DNA from: CALFML01 sp044222245
GTDB lineage: Bacteria > Myxococcota_A > Polyangia > Palsa-1104 > JAEUJZ01
Length of the DNA stretch: 64,000 bases
Assembly (NCBI GenBank): GCA_044222245.1
Contig: JBGANQ010000016.1
Location: forward strand, 1 to 64,000
Direction: 5' to 3'
Within the stretch, counting starts at the first letter, position 1; each line of letters starts with the position of its first letter. Under the pieces are notes generated by a model. That model had not been told where the DNA came from and ran no database searches. It saw nothing but the letters and a program-made list of their open reading frames with translations. Made by a program: the position numbers and the translations under genes. Below are positions 45,006-51,317 of the stretch, piece by piece.

Positions 45006-46058
45006 TCAGGTGTCGGCGCTCGCCGCCTGGACGCGGTTGCGCCCGCCGTGCTTGGCGGCGTAAAGAGCCTGGTCGGCCCTTACCAGCAGCTGCTCGCCGC
45101 TGTCGCCGCGATACGGCCAGAACTGCGCCACCCCCAGCGAGACCGTCACCCGGTGCGGCCCGCTGTCGGCCTGGGCGACCTGGCGGCGGATGCGCTCGGC
45201 CACCGCCAGCCCATCGGCGCGGTCGACGCCGCTGAGCACCACCGCAAACTCTTCGCCGCCGTAGCGCGCGACCAGATCGCTCGGCCGGGTGCAGCCGGCG
45301 ATGGCGCGGGCGACGCTGCGCAGCACCGCATCGCCGGCCGGATGACCGTAGGTGTCGTTGAGGCGCTTGAAGTGGTCGATATCGATCATGAGCAGACAGA
45401 ACGGCTCGCCAAGCCGCTGCGAGCGGGCGACCTCGCGCGGCAGGTGCTCGTCGAAGGCGCGGCGGTTGTGCAGGCCGGTCAGCGAGTCTATGCGCACCAG
45501 CTCGCTCACCGAGTGCAGCTCGCGCTTGAGCGCCTCGGCCAGCCGCTGCCAGTGCTGGGCTTGCTGGAGGGCCTGCTGGTACGCCGCGGCCGAGACCGCG
45601 GCCGCCGCGGCCGGGGCGCCGTGGGGATCGGGCTCTGCGGCTCCCGGCAGCGCCAGCGGCTCGGGCGTGCGCAGGATAAAGTGCAGGCGCGCTTCCAGAT
45701 CCGCGAGCTGCTCGCGCTGCCGCTGGTCCACCTGGTCGAGCTGGCTGCGGTCGGCCGACAGCGCCGCGTGCTGCGCCTTGAGCAGGCGCAGGTTACTGGC
45801 ATAGCTGGCATAGTCGCCCGGTCCGCGCAGGCGCCGCGTCTCGGCGCTGGTAGCCGACGCCGGCAGCCCGCTGCCTTCGACGACAGGGCGGCGCAGGGTG
45901 CTGATGGAGTCGCCTTTGAGCGGACCGGTGCCGGCAGGGCGCGGCGCGCGCTTTCTGCGCGCCCGATGCAATAACCGCACGAGCGCGCGGAACCCCAGGG
46001 AGCGCGCGGGCTGCGGCGAAATAAGGAGCGGAGTTTGCCTTTGCAGCAGCTTCCACAT
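45006..46058 (-). CDS. diguanylate cyclase (GGDEF domain)
   Basis: This 350-residue protein makes cyclic di-GMP. Residues 85-195 are a predicted coiled coil rich in Gln and Leu. The GGDEF domain (about 190-345) has DSLTGLHNRRAFDEHL, DIDHFKRLND and an intact RYGGEEFAVVLSG active site. An RxxD motif (RPSD) 5 residues before GGEEF is a complete inhibitory site, so product feedback is likely. No transmembrane segment is seen. GGAG sits 9 bp upstream of the ATG. Confidence 0.9.
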   Translation of the reverse strand: MWKLLQRQTPLLISPQPARSLGFRALVRLLHRARRKRAPRPAGTGPLKGDSISTLRRPVVEGSGLPASATSAETRRLRGPGDYASYASNLRLLKAQHAALSADRSQLDQVDQRQREQLADLEARLHFILRTPEPLALPGAAEPDPHGAPAAAAAVSAAAYQQALQQAQHWQRLAEALKRELHSVSELVRIDSLTGLHNRRAFDEHLPREVARSQRLGEPFCLLMIDIDHFKRLNDTYGHPAGDAVLRSVARAIAGCTRPSDLVARYGGEEFAVVLSGVDRADGLAVAERIRRQVAQADSGPHRVTVSLGVAQFWPYRGDSGEQLLVRADQALYAAKHGGRNRVQAASADT

Positions 46059-46410
46059 AGTTAGTTCTCCAAATAAGCGGGCGACCTGGACCCGGCAGCT
46101 TGGGGGTCAGAAGAGGCCCGGCAATAAGCTAAGCAATACCCAGACCGCTCAGCGCCGCCGCGACGGCTCGAGCGGCTCTGTCTGGTTAGACCTGTGCGTG
46201 AGTACTTTTGTGCATGACAAAGTGAAAAATCGAGTGACCAGAAGAATCAATCCGCGGCTCTTGTCCGCGGCTCTTGTCCGCGGCTCTTGTCTGAGTGTAC
46301 CTAGCAGTGGTCGTGCCACAAGGCCAATCGCCAAAAGGCCAAGGAACTCGCGGCCTGGCGCCTTGCTGCGGGCGGCGCTCGGCTTCAGCTCCGATCGCAA
46401 TCGGAAATCG
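46059..46410. other. intergenic, 352 bp
   Basis: It lies between the diguanylate cyclase and ferrochelatase genes, which are both on the minus strand. It holds the 13-bp tandem repeat and part of the inverted repeat listed separately. No gene is supported. Confidence 0.5.
46251..46289. repeat. three 13-bp tandem repeats
   Basis: TCCGCGGCTCTTG is present three times without change, in the gap between the diguanylate cyclase and ferrochelatase genes. Confidence 0.92.
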
Positions 46411-46428
46411 TCATCGGCGATCGGAGCT
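46387..46428. terminator. 12-bp inverted repeat at the hemH 3' end
   Basis: AGCTCCGATCGC at 46387-46398 pairs perfectly with GCGATCGGAGCT at 46417-46428. The second arm overlaps the last codons of hemH. It may be a terminator hairpin; no T-run follows. Confidence 0.45.
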
Positions 46429-47487
46429 GAGCGGGAGCGGCGCGCTCTCCGGCGGGGCGCTGCGGTAGAGGTCGGCCTGCTTGCGCACCAGTCCGACGAC
46501 GGCGTCGATCCACTCGGGGATGGCGTTCAGCGACGGCACCAGCGTCAGCGACTGACCGCCGGCGGCGAGGAACTCGGCGCGCGCCCGGATGCCGATCTCT
46601 TCCAGCGTCTCCAGGCAGTCGGCGACGAAGGCGGGGCAGAACACGACGATGCGCTGCTTGCCGGCCGCCCGCAGCTCGGGCAGCACCACGTCGGTGTAGG
46701 GGCGCACCCAGGGGGTGCGTCCGAGTCGGGACTGGAAGCACACCGTGTAGTCCTCGGGCCTGAGGTTGAGTGCGGCGGCGAGCAGGCGCGTGGTGGCGTA
46801 GCACTGGGCGCGGTAGCAGGCGCGGTTGGCGGCGACCATGCGCTCGCAGCAGTCGGGCCGGGCCAGGCAGTGGCTGCCGGTGTCGTCGGCCTTGCGGATC
46901 TGCCGCTCGGGCAGGCCGTGGTAGCTAAAGAGGATGTGATCCGGTCGCTCGGCCTGCAGGATCGGCCGCCCGCGGGCGGCGAAGGCGGCGATAAACCCCG
47001 GATCGTCGAAGAACGGCTCGACCACCGCCAGGTTGGGCGTCACCCACAGCGAGCCGGCGAGCCGAAACACCTCCTCCAGCGATGAGCCGGTCGAGGCCGC
47101 GGAGTACTGCGGATAAAGCGGCAGCACCACCAGGCGCGACACGCCCGCCCGCAAGAGCGCCAGCAGCGCCTCGCCGAGCGCCGGCGCCCCGTAGCGCATG
47201 CCGAGCTTGACCAGCCACGACGGGCCCAGGCGCTCCTGCACGCCGGCTGCCAGATCCTCGCTGTGGGCGAGCAGCGGCGAGCCGCGATCGGTCCACACCT
47301 TCTTGTAGGCCTCGGCGCTCTTGCGCGGGCGCGTCGGCAGGATAAACAGGTTGAGCAGCGCGGCCCGTCCCACGGGTCCGATGTCAAGGACGCGCGGGTC
47401 GCTGAGGAACTCACGCAGGTAGCGGCGCACCGCCGCGGTCTCGGGAGCCTCGGGAGTTCCCAGGTTTATGAGTAAGAGGCCGTTCAT
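46411..47487 (-). CDS. hemH: ferrochelatase
   Basis: This 358-residue protein inserts Fe(2+) into protoporphyrin IX, the last step of protoheme synthesis. The start MNGLLLINLGTPEAP is typical, and FSYHGLPERQIRKADD carries the catalytic-type His. Two Cys-rich segments, SHCLARPDCCERM and a later VVFCPAFVADCLETLEEI, are seen; the second supplies the conserved His/Glu region in shifted form. Some ferrochelatases bind a 2Fe-2S cluster with such Cys. ATG 47487 is used; the longer frame is not protein-like. It is divergent from a SelW-like gene. Confidence 0.92.
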   Translation of the reverse strand: MNGLLLINLGTPEAPETAAVRRYLREFLSDPRVLDIGPVGRAALLNLFILPTRPRKSAEAYKKVWTDRGSPLLAHSEDLAAGVQERLGPSWLVKLGMRYGAPALGEALLALLRAGVSRLVVLPLYPQYSAASTGSSLEEVFRLAGSLWVTPNLAVVEPFFDDPGFIAAFAARGRPILQAERPDHILFSYHGLPERQIRKADDTGSHCLARPDCCERMVAANRACYRAQCYATTRLLAAALNLRPEDYTVCFQSRLGRTPWVRPYTDVVLPELRAAGKQRIVVFCPAFVADCLETLEEIGIRARAEFLAAGGQSLTLVPSLNAIPEWIDAVVGLVRKQADLYRSAPPESAPLPLSSDRR

Positions 47488-47660
47488 TTTTTGCTCATGA
47501 CTCCATGCCTGCTCCACTTTAATCGCCGGCCTCTGACGGAGCAACGACACACTCGGCGACCGGCCGATTTTCCCGCCGGTGGCAGCCCGCGCCTTGCCGC
47601 GACCACCGCCCGGCGCTACCTTGTAGGAGGATGCGCTCCGCAACCGGAAGGAGGCCTACC

Positions 47661-47882
47661 ATGCAGGTAATCATCAAGTACTGCCATATGTGAAACTACA
47701 AGCCCAAGGCCGCGAGTCTCGCGGCCGCAATCAAGCGGGAGACCGGCATTGATGCTGAGCTGGAAGTAGGCAGGAGTGGTCAGTTTGATGTCGAGGTAGA
47801 CGGCAAGCTGCTCTATTCCAAGCACCTGACCGGCAGCTTCCCCGAGCACGCAGAGATCTTGCGCGGTCTGCGCGCCCGGTAG
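47661..47882 (+). CDS. SelW-like (Rdx family) selenoprotein
   Basis: This is a 73-residue protein if the TGA at 47691-47693 is read as selenocysteine. It starts MQVIIKYCHM, then U11, then NYKPKAASLAAAIKRETG; the redox motif is C8-x-x-U11. It ends HAEILRGLRAR. This is the thioredoxin-like fold of SelW/SelT/SelH proteins. A perfect GGAAGGAGG lies 8 bp before the ATG. A stem of 8-9 bp follows 14 nt after the UGA. A gene caller would miss it because the frame seems to stop after ten codons. It faces hemH from a shared upstream region. Confidence 0.9.
47708..47726 (+). promoter_or_regulatory. SECIS-like hairpin of the SelW-like gene
   Basis: GGCCGCGAGTCTCGCGGCC is an almost complete palindrome: an 8-bp stem with a 3-nt GTC loop, or 7 bp with the loop AGTCT. 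The E. coli fdhF SECIS loop is GGUCU, so the loop is similar. It begins 14 nt after the UGA. Confidence 0.72.
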
Positions 47883-47942
47883 CAGGCTGCGGCCGCCCCC
47901 GCAAGCGGGCGGCGGTCGCAGCCGCTTTTCCCAGTCAGCCGG

Positions 47943-48722
47943 CTAGTGCTTGCCGTAGTCGAGCTTTGCGCCCTTGCGCTGCGCCAGGATGTACGCCTCG
48001 ATGGCGCGCAGCTTCGGATCGTCGTCGGCCAGCGGGTGGCCCTTGACCGGATTCTCGATGCACCAGTTGATCATGTCGCGCAGGAGCGCCACCCGCTGCA
48101 GCTGCACCTGATACTTGGGATAGGTCTCGGGGTGGGTGTTGGCGGCGTTGGGGTGGCACATATCGCAGCTGACGCCGATCGTGCCGCCGAGCTGCTGGTC
48201 GCTGTGGAAGATGGCGCTGCCGAGCTCGACGAACTTCTGGGTCTCGGTCGCCCACACCAGCTCATCGCGCGAGCTGAAGTTCTCGTACACCCCGGACTGC
48301 TTGGACTCGCTCGGCGGCGCCGCTGCGGGGCGCGCCGCCGGCGGGGCAGTCTGCGCCGCGCCACCCGAAGCGCTCGGCGGCAGGGCGCGGCCCTGGGCGG
48401 GCGGCAGCGGCGCCGCCTGCGCCAGCGCTTCATCCCAGTGCGCGTTGGGATTTTTCTTGCGCCAGTCGGCCATCAGCTGATTGGAGACCGCCTGCGCCTG
48501 CTCGCGGCTCATCGCCTGGCCCGGCTTGAGACCTTTTACCTCGACGCTGGTCTCGCCATCGCACAGGCTCACCACGGTCCCGCCCTGGCGCGCCGGCGGC
48601 GAGGCGTGGGTCTTGCGCGCCGGCTTATCCTGCGCCTGGGCGGCCGCGGCGATAAGGCCGGCAGCGAGCAACAGCCCAAAGGGGAGAACCCGACTACGGT
48701 GCTTGCGCTGTGACTCCATCAC
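47943..48722 (-). CDS. secreted c-type cytochrome
   Basis: This 259-residue protein has a signal peptide (1-30, ending AAAQAQ). The middle (about 100-140) is a Pro/Ala/Ser-rich linker. The C-terminal domain has one heme-binding CDMCH motif (VSCDMCHPNAANTHPETYP) and the residues KYQVQLQRVALLRDMINW, with a likely second ligand Met. It is probably a periplasmic electron carrier. It begins 6 bp after the metallophosphoesterase stop, so it is the third gene of a likely operon with that gene and the di-heme peroxidase. Confidence 0.82.
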   Translation of the reverse strand: MMESQRKHRSRVLPFGLLLAAGLIAAAAQAQDKPARKTHASPPARQGGTVVSLCDGETSVEVKGLKPGQAMSREQAQAVSNQLMADWRKKNPNAHWDEALAQAAPLPPAQGRALPPSASGGAAQTAPPAARPAAAPPSESKQSGVYENFSSRDELVWATETQKFVELGSAIFHSDQQLGGTIGVSCDMCHPNAANTHPETYPKYQVQLQRVALLRDMINWCIENPVKGHPLADDDPKLRAIEAYILAQRKGAKLDYGKH

Positions 48723-48728
48723 GTTCTC

Positions 48729-49877
48729 CTAATATGAAGGAAGCTTGGTGGGCACCGGACGATCGGTGGCCCCGTTGGAAGACAGATAGGAGTGCTTCAC
48801 GGTCACCGGGTTTCGGTCCCACAGGTTGTTGATGCCGTCTATAAGGCCGCCCTCGTGGACCTGGAAGCTGCCGTCCCCGCAGCCGTCGAACTGATCGAAC
48901 GGATCGGCGCGGTCCATCTGGATGGTGAGCGGCGGCAGCCCGGAGGGCGCGTACGGCCACGGCCAGGCCGTCGACAGCATGCCGTGAAACGAGATGTTGC
49001 CGATGCGGTTATTGAGCAGCTGGTGGGTGTGGCCGTGCACCACGGTGACGGTCTTGAACGGCCGCAGGATGGCCTGCACCTCTTCGGCGTCGTCGGTCCA
49101 GAAGTTCCAGTCGCGGTAGTACTTGTAAAGCGGCGAGTGCGAGAACACCAGGATCGGGGTGTCGTGCGAGACCCGGCTCAGATCGTTCTTGAGCCAGCTC
49201 CGCCCGGCCTCGCCGACCTCGAAGCGCGACTGCACGCCGTTATCCAGGCCGGCCACCGTGTGCATGCGCTCCTCGGGAGTCATGCGGCGCGCGGTCCAGA
49301 AGTCCTTCTCCATCACGCTCATGAGGACGACGCAGTGCACTCCCTTCCAGTCAAAGGAGTAGCTCGGCGGGCCGAACAGCTCCTGCCACAGCTCGCCCAT
49401 GTCGAGGAACCAGTCATGCTCGCCGACCATCATCTTGACCGGGGCCTTGATCGTCTTGAGGATCTCGGCCCCCATCTTCAGCTCACCCGGCTTGCCGAGC
49501 TGCGCCAGGTCGCCGCCGAAGAACACGAAGTCAGGCTGCGGATCGAGGCTGTTTACATCGTCGACGGCCTTCAAGATGGCGCGGATGAAGCGCTCGTTGA
49601 GCTTCTTTTCATACAGGTGGGTGTCCGAGATGTAGGCAAAGCGGAACGGCGGCTTGCCGCCAAAGCCGTTCATCGCAGTCCCTTTATTGGGCGCCGCGCC
49701 GGCGACCTCCACCATCTGGAACGAGTGCGGCGGCAGCAGTCCCTTGGCCATCGCCGCCCCCGCGGTGGCCGCGGCCACCTTGAGGAAGCTGCGCCGCGGG
49801 AGCTGCCCGAGCTTGCGCAGGAGGTTCTCGCGATCCTCCAGGTACTTGGTCTCGATGCTCTTGTGCTTCGCTGCCAT
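48729..49877 (-). CDS. Tat-exported metallophosphoesterase
   Basis: This 382-residue protein has a twin-arginine signal, PRRSFLKVAAATAG, after an N-terminal cytosolic stretch of about 27 residues. The phosphoesterase fold follows: FAYISDTHLYEKK, FFGGDLAQLG, VGEHDWF, FSHSPLYKY and VVHGHTHQLLNN give the usual metal ligands. It should use two metal ions on a phosphoester. It lies between the gene for a di-heme peroxidase and a cytochrome, with gaps of 12 and 6 bp, so all three are one transcription unit. Why a phosphoesterase should travel with cytochromes is open. Confidence 0.88.
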   Translation of the reverse strand: MAAKHKSIETKYLEDRENLLRKLGQLPRRSFLKVAAATAGAAMAKGLLPPHSFQMVEVAGAAPNKGTAMNGFGGKPPFRFAYISDTHLYEKKLNERFIRAILKAVDDVNSLDPQPDFVFFGGDLAQLGKPGELKMGAEILKTIKAPVKMMVGEHDWFLDMGELWQELFGPPSYSFDWKGVHCVVLMSVMEKDFWTARRMTPEERMHTVAGLDNGVQSRFEVGEAGRSWLKNDLSRVSHDTPILVFSHSPLYKYYRDWNFWTDDAEEVQAILRPFKTVTVVHGHTHQLLNNRIGNISFHGMLSTAWPWPYAPSGLPPLTIQMDRADPFDQFDGCGDGSFQVHEGGLIDGINNLWDRNPVTVKHSYLSSNGATDRPVPTKLPSY

Positions 49878-49889
49878 GGGGCCTGCTCC

Positions 49890-51224
49890 TTACCGCCCGC
49901 CGATGCGTGCGGGGTCCTTGGCGATCGTAGGGGGATTGGGGGCGACGTCGCCCAAAGGTCCGGTCAGGCCCGGCGACTTGCCGAGCGCCGCGGTGGTGTC
50001 GCGGTCCGGGCGGTGGGTGCGCGAGAGCTGCCGCTGCCGCGCCAGTTCCTTCTGCCCAAGGTCCTTATACCGGCTGCTGGTGAGCGAGGCCATGAACATG
50101 ACCAGATCGTCGATCTCGTTCTCAGACAGACCAAGGCGGGTGATGCCGCCGTCGAGGAACGGGTTCTGGACGCCGCCTTTGTTGTAGTGGTCCATGACGT
50201 CCCACAAGGTCGCCGACGAGCCGTCATGGAAGTAGGGATGGGTGACAAGGACGTTGCGCAGGCCCGGCGTCTTGAAGGCGCCGACGTCCTTCTGCTGCTT
50301 GGTGACGAGGAACCGTCCGAGCTCGCTAAAGCGGGTCTCCAGCGCCAGGCGGTCGATCTCCTCGGAGGTGCCGCGCGACACGGTGGCCAGCGCCTCGCGG
50401 GCCAGGGTGACGAAGTCCTGCTTGTGGGCGGCGACACCGATGTTGTGGAACTTGTTGTCGGTGCCGAGCGGCTGGGTGAGGTTCACGCCGTGGCAGCTCA
50501 TGCAGCGGCCCTTGCCGTTAAACAGCGTCCAGCCGCGCTTGGCCGCCGCGTCGATCGCCTTATCGTCGCCGAGCAGGAAGTGATCAAAGGGCGAGTCGAG
50601 AGCGACCTGGGTGAGCTCGTAAGCGGCGATCGCCCGCGCCACGTCGTCGTAGTTGAGCGGCCGGCCAAACAGGCGCATGAACGCCTCGTGGTACTCGGGC
50701 AGCCGATCCAGGGCGGCGACCACGTCCTTTTCGCTCTTCTGGCCCATCTCGATCGGGTTCAAGATCGGCAGCTTGGCCTGCAGCTCGAGGCTGGCGGCGC
50801 GGCCGTCCCAGAACTGGGTCTCGTTGAACAGGGCGTTGAGGACGGTGGGCGAGTTGCGCTGGCCGAGCTGGTTGCGGATGCCCACCGCGGTCTGGTTGTG
50901 ATCGGTGAAGCCCTTGTCTGGATCGTGGCAGCTGGCGCACGAGACGGTGCCATCCGCCGAGACGCGGGCGTCGAAGAACAGCTTCTTGCCGAGCTCGACG
51001 ACCTCTTTGGAGGCGCGCAGGTCGGTGGGAGTCACTGCCTTGACCAGGACCTCGGGCAGACCGGTCTGCGCCGCCGCCGCCGGCTCGGCCAGGGCTCCGG
51101 GCTTGGGCGGCTTGGCGAGCTTGGGCGCCACGGCCGGTTTGGGCGCCGGGGCAGTCGCGGCGAGCGCGAGACCCCCCAACAGCGGAGCGATAAGGAGCGG
51201 AGTGAACCATCGTATGCGGATCAT
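49890..51224 (-). CDS. di-heme cytochrome c peroxidase / MauG-like protein
   Basis: This protein has about 444 residues. A signal peptide (about 1-25) is followed by an Ala/Pro-rich spacer. Two heme-binding motifs are visible: CASCH near residue 110 and CMSCH near 260, as in bacterial di-heme peroxidases. FFDARVSADGTVSCASCHDP and FKTPGLRNVLVTHPYFHDGS are typical of the CcpA/MauG group. It probably reduces H2O2 in the periplasm with electrons from a cytochrome, such as the one two genes on. The ATG at 51224 has CGGAG upstream. Confidence 0.9.
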   Translation of the reverse strand: MIRIRWFTPLLIAPLLGGLALAATAPAPKPAVAPKLAKPPKPGALAEPAAAAQTGLPEVLVKAVTPTDLRASKEVVELGKKLFFDARVSADGTVSCASCHDPDKGFTDHNQTAVGIRNQLGQRNSPTVLNALFNETQFWDGRAASLELQAKLPILNPIEMGQKSEKDVVAALDRLPEYHEAFMRLFGRPLNYDDVARAIAAYELTQVALDSPFDHFLLGDDKAIDAAAKRGWTLFNGKGRCMSCHGVNLTQPLGTDNKFHNIGVAAHKQDFVTLAREALATVSRGTSEEIDRLALETRFSELGRFLVTKQQKDVGAFKTPGLRNVLVTHPYFHDGSSATLWDVMDHYNKGGVQNPFLDGGITRLGLSENEIDDLVMFMASLTSSRYKDLGQKELARQRQLSRTHRPDRDTTAALGKSPGLTGPLGDVAPNPPTIAKDPARIGGR

Positions 51225-51317
51225 CTGATACTCCGGGGCAGCAAGAGACCGCCGACTGAACGTGGGTTCAACAGAAACCTCAAAGGATGAGCCAGTTTGC
51301 ACTGGAATGCGGGTTTC

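Noticed and set aside
48792..51290. Plus-strand open frame of 832 codons
   Set aside because: It lies antisense to the phosphoesterase and peroxidase genes, which have clear motifs. The plus frame is an Arg/Val/Leu-rich shadow without any domain.
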